64,000 bases of DNA from Stramonita haemastoma (lineage: Eukaryota > Mollusca > Gastropoda > Neogastropoda > Muricidae). Below the pieces are notes generated by a model that worked only from the letters and a program-made list of their open reading frames with translations, did no database searches and was not told the origin of the DNA. Position numbers and translations under genes: made by a program. The stretch is from assembly GCA_030674155.1 (NCBI GenBank), contig CM060325.1:24591820-24655819 (forward strand). The letters run 5' to 3'. Positions 1 to 12,030 of the stretch are shown in pieces. Position 1 is the first letter of the stretch, and every line of letters begins with the position of its first letter.

Positions 1-202
1 GCCCTGTCCTGCCCTGCCCTGCCCTTGTGGGTAAAGAGGATAGGATTCAGTCATAATTACTGACCCCACCCTGCTTTTTTGGGGAGGGGGGAGGGTGGGA
101 GGTGAGGGGTTGTTGTTGTCCTTCTTCCATACTTTTTTGGGGGTGGGGGAGGGGTGGGGGGCGTCATTGGCCTCCCTGTGATCCTCTCTGTCTCTGTGTG
201 TT

Positions 203-204
<2 letters not shown>

Positions 205-266
<62 letters not shown>

Positions 267-284
267 ATGTCTCTCTCTCTCTCG
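205..284. repeat. (CT)n microsatellite
   Basis: About 30 uninterrupted CT units, then a second short CT run after TTTCATGT. Confidence 0.95.
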
Positions 285-329
285 TGTATATGATTTTTTG
301 TGTGCTTGTATTTGTGAGTGTAGTTGGCT

Positions 330-752
<423 letters not shown>

Positions 753-978
753 GAGTCTGTCTTTTTACAAATCTTTTGATGGACAATAAATGGCGTTGTA
801 ACGGAGGAGTGTGGAGAACTTTTTTTTTATCTTATTTTTTATTTGGAGGCTAATGGAGTACATAAGTTATCACCTGGGAGTGACAGAGGAACTGTCAGCA
901 TTGGCGTCATTGTTTTGTCCTCATTGTAACACCATCCTGCCTCCACTCCCTCATTCCTCACTGTGGGGGATACACAAT

Positions 979-999
979 CTCTCTCTCTCTCTGTCTCTG

Positions 1000-1062
<63 letters not shown>

Positions 1063-1444
1063 ATCTGTCTGTCTGTCTGTCTGTCTCTCTCTGTGTCTCA
1101 CTCTGTCTCTGTCTGTCTGTCTGTCTCTGTCTGTCTGTCTGTCTCTCGTTGTCTCTTTGTGTCTCTCTCTGTCTCTTTCTGTCTGTCTGTCTCTGTCTCG
1201 CTTCCCACCTTCTCTCTGTCTCTGTCTCTCTGTATCTCTGTCTCTGTCTCTCTCTCTCTCTCTGTCTCTCTCTCTCTCTGTCTCTCTCTCTCTCTCTCTC
1301 CCTCCCTCTCTTTCTCCCTTTATCTCTTTCTCTCTCTTTCACGCTCTTTCTCTCAATCGCTTGCTCTCTCCCCCTTCTCCCCTCCCTCTACCCTCACCTT
1401 CCCTCTCTCTCTCTCTCACCCCCCCCCCCCTCTCTCTCTCTCTC
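979..1444. repeat. Pyrimidine-rich (CT)n/(CTGT)n region
   Basis: Nearly pure pyrimidine/TG sequence on the plus strand; long ORFs over it are translation artefacts. Confidence 0.9.
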
Positions 1445-2013
1445 AACAAAGCTTGGACAGTGACTTTTTTTTCTTTTAGCCTCACCAATTCCACACCTCA
1501 TCCTTTTTTGCGTTGCTAAATATAAAAAAGTGGACAGTGGTCAACACCTCTCCACTGTGTGGACTCGTTTAGTTCCCAGCTCAGGTTTCGGGGAAGGTCA
1601 GGAGTGGCTGGCCATTCTCAGTTTGATGGCCACTCTTGGCCAGGCCTATCTGGCCACATCATGGTCTGACCAATTCTCAGACACTTACAGGCAAAGAAGG
1701 AAAAGAAAAAAAACACAGACCGTGGCGAGGTTTGATTTATTCATAAATACTGGAGGAGGACAAGAACAGTGACTGGGGACTAAGGGGGCAGAGCCGAAAG
1801 GATCCTGTGACGGATGCGTTATTGGGACACAGACGCTGAAGAGGGGACGAAACCCGAGTGTGCTTCCCCTTGGGCAAGAGGCGTGTTGGTGTAGACTAGA
1901 CTAGAATTAGCGCTGTGGAGACTGATTGTGGGAAAACCGTGGTCTGGCCTTTTTGATTCCCACAGAATTTATCATTAAAGTCGGAATGGGTTAAAAAAAA
2001 AAAAAAAAAAAAA

Positions 2014-2075
2014 AGGTCGCGTACGCCAAATCTGACCATTGGTGAACCTCGGAGCTCAAGCTGAGGATCACAACG
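2014..2075 (+). mobile_element. Isolated SINE 3' tail fragment
   Basis: GGTCGCGTACGCCAAATCTG then ACCATTGGTGAACCTCGGAG, the 3' tail common to families A and B, behind an A run. Confidence 0.65.
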
Positions 2076-2199
2076 CAATGCCCATCCTGGGTTGACCCCT
2101 ATGGTTGACCAGGGAGTCGATACAAGGAAGGACAGTAGAGTTGGCTTTACACCCCATTTTAATCTGTATAATACAAAGCTGCACAGTTTTATTCTGAGA

Positions 2200-2270
2200 T
2201 TTAAAATTTTACAAGGTGACAACCCCGATATGGGCTGTGTGGTCGGCGGGGCTATAAGCAACATGATTGG
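2200..2270 (+). repeat. Short repeat shared in inverted orientation with 49505-49590
   Basis: TTTTACAAGGTGAC, ATATGGGCTGTGTGGTCGGC and GGGGCTATAAGCAAC match the complement of 49505-49590. Probably a fragment of another interspersed element. Confidence 0.6.
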
Positions 2271-2534
2271 ATTGGAGGTGAGGAGGGGAAAAAAAATCCA
2301 CAATTTTATTCAAACAAGTCACAAAACAGTTGCAAGTTTGAACTAGGGAGAACCAGTATAGTAGCCATATGCAGTATATATAAAAAAAAAAAAAGAATAG
2401 AATAGAGTTAAATCGAAAAGATGTTTAAAAACTTGTTGCAAAGTATTGCATACTAACTGTGACGGAAGTTTCAACAATATTCAAGTTGTTTCCAGTGGGT
2501 TAGAATTAACAAGCACTAGACTTTTTAATCGATG

Positions 2535-2895
2535 AATGTTATAGCTGAATGGTTAAGACCGTTCGACTTCAACCTCATGGGTCTGTAAGTCGTGGGTTCA
2601 ATCTCAGCGGCATCTGGTGAATTAAGGGTAGAGCTTTTTGCAATGTCCCAGGTCAACTTCATTTGCAGACATGCCTATGCCTTAATTCCCTTCGTGGATA
2701 TACAAGTGCAGAAGATCAAATATGCACGTGTTTTTTTGTTTGTTTGTTTGTTTTTTCAAATATGCACTTTAAAGAACCCGTAGTTCATGTCAGTGTTTGA
2801 TGGGTTACGGAAACACGAACATACCTAGCATATATCCCCAAAGACGGAATGCAGCTACCTTCATGGTAGGCATAAACGTTTGCGGTCCGACTTTG
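2535..2895 (+). mobile_element. tRNA-derived SINE family A, copy 1
   Basis: Head TAGCTGAATGGTTAAGACC (A box) and GTCGTGGGTTCAATCTC (B box), then the family body GGCATCTGGTGAA, CCCAGGTCAACTT, TGCAGACAT, GTTACGGAAACACGAA and ATGCAGCTACC. It matches 17381-17750 along its length, with a T-rich insertion at about 2730-2755. Confidence 0.85.
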
Positions 2896-2978
2896 GGGAT
2901 GTTATCAGGCAGTGAACAGTGTGGAGCATAACAAGTTAATAAATGAGTGTATGAATTAGATTTTAAAGGAAATAATCA

Positions 2979-2979
2979 C

Positions 2980-3046
<67 letters not shown>

Positions 3047-3075
3047 TACATACACACACACACTACACACACACA

Positions 3076-3160
<85 letters not shown>
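2979..3160. repeat. (TA)n followed by (CA)n
   Basis: AT run to about 3050, then CA to 3160. Confidence 0.95.
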
Positions 3161-3162
<2 letters not shown>

Positions 3163-3723
3163 TAAACAGGCAAAAGCTAAAAAACAAACAAACAAAAAAC
3201 TGGAGATTAACAGCCCTAAGCTTTGTCTCGTGTCGTGTCTTGCTCTGTCTTAACAACAAAATGACTTATGACTGAACAGATTGCAGACAGACTGTCTTGC
3301 AGACTCTACTCTCTTGCTGCAGAAGTGACGGCGGCGCAATACAATACAATACAAGGACCCAGCCCAACACTATAGGGTAAACTAGCAGGCAATGCTCTCC
3401 ACAGTGACAAACAAATGACTTGGTCACGTGGCTCGGCGTCACGGGGCGCACAGATTGATGGGAAGGGCAGGCAAACGGTGTGGGTAGCCTACTGGCTGCC
3501 TACCGCCTTCCGAGTCTGTCCTGATTCCAGGACTGCTGCCTACTAGGTAGCCTGACAGTGTTGAGCAGTGTCTAAACACACCGTTAAAACAAGGGAGAAG
3601 GGAGGTGCGTTCTGCAAGCTGTAGGTGGCTGCCTAGTAGATCAAGTACCACTGACTTGTAGTTAGTGTGTGAGTTGGTTCTTTCGTGTTTCAGCCTGAAG
3701 TTCTGACCAAGGTTTGCCTCAAG

Positions 3724-4148
3724 AAGGAAGGTGGCGGGACGGTTAAGACGTTCAGCTGCCTAACAAGTAAACGGTGAGGTTCTAAGTTCGATTCCCAGCC
3801 TTGCCCTTCCTTCCCAGTTTTGAAAAGAAAATCGAACTGATTATCAAAATTCTTTGGATGAAACTATATAAGTCTGCCGAGGCCCTGTGTGTGAATGCGC
3901 GCAGAACATTTTGTGCACACATTAAAACCCCGTTCCGCCTTTTGGAAGAGTAGGCCATTTTGTGTAGGTGGGAATGGATGACATTTTTTTTAATTAAAAA
4001 AAACTGCATCCACACAGGTGTCGTGTTTAGATACCATCCCAGAAGTCGGAATACGGCATCCTAAATGGTGAGAGGGAAAAAGGCGCGCACGCAAAACTCT
4101 TTACCATTGGTGAACCTCAGAGATCTAGCCAAGGAACGATAAAAAAGT
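3724..4148 (+). mobile_element. tRNA-derived SINE family B, copy 1
   Basis: Head GGTGGCGGGACGGTTAAGAC and AGTTCGATTCCCAGCC (B box). The body has CTTTGGATGAAACTATA, GTTCCGCCTTTTGGAAGAGT, GGAATGGATGACA and GTCGTGTTTAGATACC, then the shared tail ACCATTGGTGAACCTCAGAG. About 425 bp. Confidence 0.88.
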
Positions 4149-5190
4149 TTTGTCCCTTATTGATGTAAACTAAGGACATTAACATGTTATACTGGAAATG
4201 CTATGTTGAGATTATCTTCACCCAGGACAAGTATGTAGTGGACAACCTGTAAACATCCTCTGAAGTCGGGGTATGGCTATCCGTGATAGCAGTATTAGTG
4301 TTAAGAATGTGAAAAAAAGCCAAAGCACCCAACAACAAAAACAGCCCAAAGTCACGTCGTTTCCTTTTGACAACAGCTTGGACTCTTCTGGTACTTTTGA
4401 ACGTGCATCCTAGGATGAAGGTATCACAGAGCATTACACTATTCGAAAGATAGAAACCAGAATCACATATAGATTTGCTTATTTTTCGATTGTGATCTTG
4501 ATTTTTTTCCCCCAGTGAAGTTATGGCAGTAGCTTAGAAGATAGAATCATCCAGAGTTGAGTGGATGTGTTGGGGTTGCATTCTGTCTGGATCGGTTTTC
4601 TAAAAATTGGTTTTATGGCAGCTCAAATCAGCTGGAATCCTGAAAACTCTAGTAATGGCGCTATTGGAGCGCTGTGCATTTCTAAAATCCCTTTTGCGTT
4701 CAGCAGACACAAGTATGTTGTGAGTGATAACTGTCAGCGTGGTGTAAACTGAACGCACCTCTACGTGTTCCCGGAGATGCTGCTGTGTTGCAAGGACCTG
4801 GGCATTCAAGACGCCTTCATTCCTGCAGTGATGGATGTCGACGTCTGCCCGCCGTAACCGTCACCCGAGCCTCTGTGACCCAGCCTTGCTTTAGAATCCC
4901 CCGCTTTGCTGGGGAGGGTGGCTGGCAATGGGGGAGGGAACACAAGAGCGGCGAGCGGTACCCGGGCTAGGGTTTCTGCCCCTCCGCCCGGGGTGGAACA
5001 GTGTTGGGGGAAATAAATCAGCACAGACACGTGTATACTGTTGGGGGCAGGGGGTAGATGGGGTGAGGGAACAGGTGGGGGTGGGTGGCCTTGCCTCCCC
5101 TGTCCTCTGACAGTTACCATTCCTTACAGTCAGGATTTGTCATGTACTGGAGAATGGACTGGGGAAAGGGATGTAAGTGCCCTGATGCAC
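4149..5190. other. Unique-looking intergenic DNA
   Basis: No repeat family or exon was recognised. Several 60-100 codon ORFs occur without coding character. G-rich around 4910-5100. Confidence 0.5.
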
Positions 5191-5196
5191 ACAGAG

Positions 5197-5270
<74 letters not shown>
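5191..5270. repeat. (GA)n microsatellite
   Basis: Two GA runs separated by GGGGA. Confidence 0.95.
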
Positions 5271-5271
<1 letters not shown>

Positions 5272-5894
5272 GTATGCTATGTGCGGAAATGGGGCTTGAT
5301 CATCTGAACAATGGACGTCAGAGATTCGTAACGTGTATTGGAAAGTAAGCATAGGCCTACACACTTTCATGATTCTTAAAGGCATAATGTCTGAAATGAC
5401 AGGAATGGTGACGTTGATTTTAAAAGGAAGTTTTAATAAGGAAAGGATCATGAAGCTGCTCTTAGATTTTCGTTGTTACAAAGAGACAAGGGCACAATAA
5501 TCTCATGTTAGCGCTCAGGAATAAGTATTGAAAAAGAACACGAAAACTAATAGGAAGCTTCTTTTCAAAATGGGGAGAAAGCATCTTTTGTCTACGTGGT
5601 ATACCTGACCATGTGTATCACCCAGTTGAGGGGATGCTGATCCTTTGCACTCCATTGATTTTGGACATGGACCTGTGTTCGAGGGCAAATGTTGGATACT
5701 GGGGACAATTGTCCACCCATTTCTGATAAGTATGTGCTTTGATTACTTTCGGCTTAGTCCTCGTTCTCCTGTTGCTTAAAAAATATTTTTTTAAGTAGTT
5801 CCCTTTCATTGCTGCAGTCGGTGTCCACGTGTGTAGGCTATACTTGTGTCTGCTTTGTGCTCCCTCTCTAGCCCTCCTAACTTGCAAGTGCTGG

Positions 5895-5912
5895 TGTGCG
5901 TGCGTGCGTGTG

Positions 5913-5944
<32 letters not shown>

Positions 5945-5949
5945 CGTGC

Positions 5950-5983
<34 letters not shown>

Positions 5984-5995
5984 GGTGTGGTGTGT
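5895..5995. repeat. (TG)n/(CGTG)n microsatellite
   Basis: GT run with scattered CG interruptions. Confidence 0.93.
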
Positions 5996-7062
5996 AAGAG
6001 AGGTAGGAAGAGGGAGACAAGGAAGGAGAATGGGGTTTTAACGCCCCCCCCCCAAAAAAAAAAAGAAAAAAAAAGTAAGATGTTACAAACCGTCATTTAA
6101 AGGATTTCCGATCCCTCTATGAAGTGACTTTACACGTCAAGTGTCAAAGGCCATAAAGTCTGCGTCCTGCTGAGAAGTGTGATGGGGAAAACCCTGCCTG
6201 CCTGTGCTGTACTGTACTGCCCCAGTCCTGTCTGATATCAGGGTGTCGGCAGTGGTGTGGATGGATGGATAGACCTTCTTCACTTCTTCTTCTTCTTTTA
6301 CCCGGTTGACTGAGCACGTGGACGTATGTCAGGCAGGAAACTAAAGATGACTTCATGACTAGAGTCACACCGCCCACATAACACGCTGCTGTAGCCTAGC
6401 ATAGTAGTACATCTCTAGGCTGGGTCTCCTCATCAGCTCCGCCCTCTAGTCCTTCACTCGTATCGGCCACCCACTTTGTTCGGATATGTCCCAGCAAATC
6501 TCCCTCCTTCCCTCCCTTCCTTCCTTCCTTCCTTCCTTGTCTAGCTACGCGTGTGTCCGTCCACGGTGACTCCTGAGACGTGTCGTGAACCCTGTTCAAA
6601 AGGCTGTAGGTAGCGTTTTTCACAGCTGGGGGCAAGCGTTGATTTCATTCAGCCAGGGCCTTTAAAAGGGTGACGAACCGTACTCCTCCGGGCAGTGGAT
6701 CTTATTGCCATTAAAAAAACGCCTTGGCTACCAAGCCTTTCAGGACAGCCATTTCCGCCCCCCACGCTAATAGCGCCGCCACCGTATGTGGGTGTTTGTT
6801 TACTTCCACGGCTTGTGACTTAAGCTAAAAAGTGGTATCAGAGAGCAGGGGAGTGGTATAAAAGAGAGGGGGTAACTTTGAAGTCGAACCCCCCCTCTCT
6901 CTCTCTCTCCCCCCCCCCCACCACTTCGCCCCCCCCCCTCCCCCAAGCCTAGTAATGACCTGAGCATCAACATGGGTTGTTTGCATTGATTTGATTATCC
7001 AAGGATGAGCGATTGTAAATCTTACAGCTGTATAATGCTGATGTTGGGGATGGAAGTCTTAG

Positions 7063-7065
7063 TCA

Positions 7066-7096
<31 letters not shown>

Positions 7097-7500
7097 AAGG
7101 TTGATGGTATAGAAGTGGTCATAAGTGGTATATAAGGTTTTTTCTTAAAATAATATGACAAACGAGATGAGTCCGTGTCTGTGTGTTTCACAAGGGTTTT
7201 GTCAAAGCAGTTACACAATTCTTTGATGTTACTATAGATTGCTGTTCTTTGCACTTCCAGGCGTGTAACTTCTTGCATAAGCATCAGAGACCTATCCATT
7301 TTTTCCATCCAGAGGAAAACACCAGCTGTTCTGATGACATAGATGACCATGATGATGAACAGCATGTATTCAGTATTGTGTAACTTTCTCAACAAAGACC
7401 ACGTATGTCTGGGGTAAAAATCACAAGCCATAGAGGATAAAGCGGGAAGCGGTTCATACGCTGTTTCCAACATAACGATAATAGTGTCGTGTTTAGACAT
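7063..7500 (-). CDS. Candidate small single-pass membrane protein (orphan ORF)
   Basis: A 145-codon ORF from the ATG at 7498-7500, with an in-frame TAA seven codons upstream. About residues 46-65 (MLFIIMVIYVIRTAGVFLWM) form a good membrane segment. This is followed by a charged helix-like stretch (MEKMDRSLMLMQEVTRLEVQ) that could form a coiled coil, then basic and serine-rich sequence. The last twelve or so codons come from a TG microsatellite, so the native 3' end may differ or be spliced. The composition looks coding, but I do not recognise a family. It could be a chance ORF, an intronless lineage-specific gene or a retrocopy. Confidence 0.35.
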
Positions 7501-7689
7501 GTCAGGCTTTACCGTCAGCAGTTAACAGAATCTTTCGAACATTTATCATCCGTAGCTGCGTGAATAAAACCACATGACTATAGATACTTATTTTTGGATG
7601 TTAATGTATTGTTTCACGAATAAGGATTTGTATCCATAAGCCTCTTTCACTTCTATGCCATTAAGCCACGTTATTTTTCTCGTTCTTCA

Positions 7690-7691
<2 letters not shown>

Positions 7692-7768
<77 letters not shown>

Positions 7769-7875
7769 CACACACGTACGCACGCACGCAAACACACGCA
7801 CACACACATGCGCATGCACGCAAAACACACGCATACACATGCGCACGCTCACATACACACTCACCCACACCCACA
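7692..7875. repeat. (CA)n microsatellite, interrupted
   Basis: Pure CA to about 7766, then CA with ACGC and ATGC interruptions. Confidence 0.95.
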
Positions 7876-8000
7876 GGACAATACCACCACAAAATGTTCC
7901 ACATTCATCAGTTCAGGGATAGGCAGGGTTCAACTTCGTTTTATTACATTTTATTGTGTATTTATTGCATTGTGTTGTATTTATTTTTGTTTTGTTCGGC

Positions 8001-8025
8001 GGGGGGGGGGGGGGGGGGGGGGGGG
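8001..8025. repeat. G homopolymer (25)
   Basis: Uninterrupted G run. Length is uncertain in most sequencing data. Confidence 0.9.
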
Positions 8026-8884
8026 TATTTTTCGAGAAAAAAACATTAATTTATCACTTTTCTGACAGAAAGGCTTCATCATCATGAAGAGACTAAATCC
8101 AAATTCACTGGCTTTGTCATGGTTCTTTGTGTTTGTGCATCCCTCTCTGAGAATAGTTGAGGACCAAATTATTATGGTAAAGGGTACACATCTTTCTTAA
8201 AACAATAAACCCTAAACCCAGTCATTTGTCACAGGACAGAAGAAGAATTACAACTGCATCAATTCAAGCTTCCATAGCTAGCTTCCTCTGCATCTGGCAG
8301 TAAAAATGCAGACCCAGAACTTCATCAACAGTGTAAGCAGACTGAAGAGTAGGCAAGTCACACCCTGGCTGACACCCAACACCTTTACCTCGTGGTTAAG
8401 GGGAGAGATGGCCGACTTTAATGTACTACTGGGGTGTGAAAAGTCTGCACTATTCATCTTCTCTTCTCTGCGTTGATGGGTGCACAGTTTGTCATTTTCT
8501 CATTGTGTGGTGGGTGAGTGCAGTGGTCGGAGGCAAGCAGCTGCTGTTTCAGTATTCTTGTAAGCTGGAGAGTTTGTTGTGACAAACAAACACTGCACCA
8601 ACACTAGTTTACAGTTTTGTAACTGTAGTTAAAGACTATGCATGGTTAAAGAATAGTGGTGAAGTTTTTGTTTGGTTGGTTGGTTGGTTTTGTATATGTT
8701 TGTTTTTGTTGATGTTGATTTTGGGTTTGGGGGTGTTTTTTTAGGTATAACTGAAATCTTTTTTGAAAACAAAGTAACGACTACTACTTTATCATTTAAC
8801 CTTAACATTGTTAATGCTGTTACATGAAGCAAATATTGTTGACAGTAATGGAGTTGCGTAATCTTACATCTTTATGTACAGGAC

Positions 8885-9172
8885 AGATCAGTGGTCAGAG
8901 TACACGCTTTCCCCTAGCCAATGTTAAGCACTATCGAGTGTGGTTACCAGTTGGATGGGTAACCATTTGCGCGCCTTAGCTTGAGTATAATCCCCCCAGT
9001 TCACCCAGCTGTAAATGGGCACCTGCCTCTTTAGGGTCAGGGAAGGTAAAGCAGTGAGGGAGAGGAGATGGGCGCCGCCCTCAAGATGTTAGCCCCTAGA
9101 GAAGCTGAGGTATCTGACGCCTCACTCCCCTTCGTCCAACATAGATTATGGGGCATCTTTATCTTTACCTAT
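8885..9172 (+). mobile_element. tRNA/5S-like hybrid SINE, copy 1
   Basis: About 290 bp. It starts with a tRNA A-box-like head (GATCAGTGGTCAGAG), followed by a stretch resembling the 3' half of 5S rRNA: TGTTAAGCACTATCGAGTGTG then TTGGATGGGTAACC, versus 5S AAGTTAAGC...GGATGGGTGACC. The body ends with a repeated TTTATCTTTACC tail. It shares its full length with the copy at 10761-11070. Confidence 0.8.
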
Positions 9173-9491
9173 TTACCGCCTTTGAAGAAAAATCACCATA
9201 GTTGTCTCCTGTGTTGTGCTCTAGTATCTTGTCTTTTGAGGCAAAGTAAGCGGTGCTGTCACTGTGGAGGGCTAGGGGAGGCAGGGTCACAGGCAGAATA
9301 CAGTCTGCGAGCTGGAGGAGAGGGAATGAAGACTACCACTGGTGAGGCAACAGTGGGAACATCCATCAGCCTTTGTCCCTCGCTGCCCACGCCCTCCTGT
9401 TTCCTTGCTTGTTATTCCTATGGTATCATCTTCAGTTTACCTTCCTCCAAATCACCGGGCTTTGTTTGAGTAAAATCCAACCAACCAAAGG

Positions 9492-9628
<137 letters not shown>

Positions 9629-9711
9629 GCACGTGTCCTCAAAACATGCATAAAGACCTCTCTCTTTTTTCTCCAAACAGATGTTTCTTGATGCTGAAGA
9701 AAATGACCTGA

Positions 9712-9741
9712 AGTGAGTGAGTGAGTGAGTGAGTGAGTGAG
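9712..9741. repeat. (GTGA)n short tandem repeat
   Basis: Seven units of GAGT. Confidence 0.9.
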
Positions 9742-10705
9742 ACAGGAGTACATACACGTCATAGTGACATGAGCCTGGAGAGCCAGAGCAGTTAGGCCTA
9801 GCCTAGCCTAGATGGAAACATCCCACGACAGTTGTACATCATGGCCCTGTCTGTAAGAAGTCACGGGCCGGAGGAAAGAACTCATCTCTTGCATTGTTCG
9901 CCATTGTTCTCTCCGCTGTCACGCTGACAAGGCGTCACGCCCCCAGGAGGTGGGGGAGGGGCCGGGAATAACTGAAGTGAGATGACGGGGGGAGCTAGGC
10001 AACTGTCAAGTCTTAGGACTACACTCCACAATTGTCAGCAGGCTCGGGGAAAGCGACGACTGTATAATTATGTTTCTAGGAGGAGAGAGAGAGAAAAGTG
10101 TTTAAATCAGCGAGGGAGGGTAAGAAGCAGACAAGATAACTAGTGTTGGGTTTTTGTTTTCGTTTTTTTTTTTTTCTCCTCGTGAAAACAAACAAAAGAA
10201 TGGATGGCGAAGAGGGAGGGATGTTCCAGTCATTGTTGACAGTTCATTTCACTTTCTTTTTTTTTGTTTTTATTTTTGTTTTTTGGTTTGTTGTTGGTAG
10301 TTTCTGTGGTGATGTTTGGTTATGGCTTTGCACGTGTTCAGTTAGAAGGAGAAGAAGGAACTGTTAAGGAAAAGCTTTTGACAATGACCCTCCCCTCTGT
10401 TCAGGTCACGTGTGTTTGGAGTGAGGAAGAATTGCCGCAGCTGAAGTCATTTACTGGCTCTGATCCATTGGGCTTTTGGCGTTTTGTTTATCTGTTTCTT
10501 TGTTGTTGCAAAACACGATAGGCGGTTCTCTTCTGGGTACTTCTTTGGCTTCAACACAATTGAATCCCCAAAGTCATACATATTCTCATATTATATTATA
10601 CAAGACCATCATCAGCAAGCTGAAAGCCTCCAATTGTTAAAGCATGTTAGTCCTTATCACTGAAACCTTGATACTCAACATGGACTTAAAGTATCAGGTA
10701 TGATT

Positions 10706-11215
10706 CAGTCAGTTTTGTGAACCTCAGATCAATCAGTTTATCCTTAGTTTTAATAAACGTAGGCGGGCGGGGTAGATAAGTGATCAGAGCGCTCAGCTTT
10801 CCCCAAGTCAAAGTTAAGCAGCTTTGAGCGTGGTTACCAGTGAGATGGATGACCATTTGCTCTCATTGGCTTCAGTACAGTCCCCCAGTTCACTCAGGTG
10901 GAAATGGGTACCTGCCCTCTTTAGGGTCAGGGTAGGTAAAGCAGGGAGGGAGAGGAGATGGGCGCCAATGCCCTCAATATGCTGGCCCCTAGAGAAGCTG
11001 AGGACTCTGATGCCTCACTCCCCTACGATCACATAGGTTATGAGACACCTTTACCCTTACCTTTTTTTTATAATAAACGTGCGATATGGCCCATAATCCA
11101 AGATTCTTCCTTTAAAAGCGGAACTAAATGAATCAGTTTTATGACGTAAAGATCAATCTTTTTATCCTGAGGTATAATAAACGCGCGATATGGCCTATAA
11201 TTCAGATTATTCTTT
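10706..11215. repeat. Two-copy tandem duplication interrupted by the SINE
   Basis: With the SINE removed, unit 1 (10706-10750 plus 11071-11130) and unit 2 (about 11131-11215) align: both contain CAGTTTT, GATCAATC, TTTATCCT, then AATAAACG and GCGATATGGCC. The unit is about 100 bp. Confidence 0.7.
10761..11070 (+). mobile_element. tRNA/5S-like hybrid SINE, copy 2 with perfect TSD
   Basis: A 310-bp insertion bounded by TAATAAACGT on both sides (10751-10760 and 11071-11080). The head GGGTAGATAAGTGATCAGAG resembles a tRNA D-arm/A-box. It is followed by AAAGTTAAGCAGCTTTGAG and GAGATGGATGACC, matching the 5S rRNA box A to box C region in order and spacing. The tail is pyrimidine-rich (CTTTACCCTTACC plus T run). 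It interrupts one unit of a two-copy local duplication (about 10706-11215). Confidence 0.88.
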
Positions 11216-11469
11216 ACATAACGGGATTGCCTTTTTGGTGAAAGAGTTTACCTGTAGTTTATTAATTTTGGTCTCCACAAACCCCCAAACCACCTGCCTT
11301 GTAAAGCCAAGAGTACCGGCTTGTTAAATTACAGAGGACTTAACAGCCACTGGCTCCAAAGCAATTAAAACATACTGTTTGACCTTCTTTTTTTTTTTTT
11401 AAAGCTTATATACTTTACGTGCATGATGGAAGGCAAGATTGTATACCTAGAGGTCTGTTGAGGCATAAC

Positions 11470-11499
11470 TTTTTTTTTTTTTTTGGGGGGGGGGGGGGG
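11470..11499. repeat. T run followed by G run
   Basis: About 15 T followed by 15 G. Confidence 0.9.
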
Positions 11500-11679
11500 T
11501 TAAGATATTTGACTCAACAAAGGTAGCTTTAGGGACGTTTTGGTTTGGTTTTGCTTTTTAATTGGGGAAAATGTTGAAAGATTATCCGAAAGTTTTGAAA
11601 ACTTTAAAAAGAAAAAAAGAGAATGGCATAAAAGGTATAAAATGAAAGAAATTCTGACTCTCCAGTTCTAAATAGGCCT

Positions 11680-11680
<1 letters not shown>

Positions 11681-11772
<92 letters not shown>
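11681..11772. repeat. C run and (CT)n
   Basis: C10 then 41 CT units. Confidence 0.95.
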
Positions 11773-11775
<3 letters not shown>

Positions 11776-12030
11776 GTTTTTTGGCAGCTAGAAAAAGAAT
11801 GACAGTTATCATAGATTACAATATCTGTGTTTGATGTGGCTGTTAAACTATGATATGGAATCTATGCCATAATGGTTGTTTGGGCTGCAGCGAACCCGTT
11901 ACTTTTCGTAGTCATAGTTAAATAATTTGGCTTTGGAGAAACAACCACGCAAGACGGCCACAAAATATGGTACAGCGGAGAAGAAAAACTACATCATCAT
12001 GGAGTAGGCTTTATTGTCAGGAAAGAGATT

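Noticed and set aside
811..1479. A 222-codon serine/leucine-rich ORF
   Set aside because: It is translation of a CT/CTGT microsatellite; such repeats are open in several frames and carry no coding signal.
9068..9469. Protein-coding ORF of 133 codons
   Set aside because: Its first third is the SINE at 8885-9172 and the rest shows no conserved features; the same start recurs in the second SINE copy.
10765..10870. 5S rRNA gene fragment
   Set aside because: It is part of a 310-bp element with TSD and present twice with the same head and tail, so it is a SINE component and not a 5S locus.
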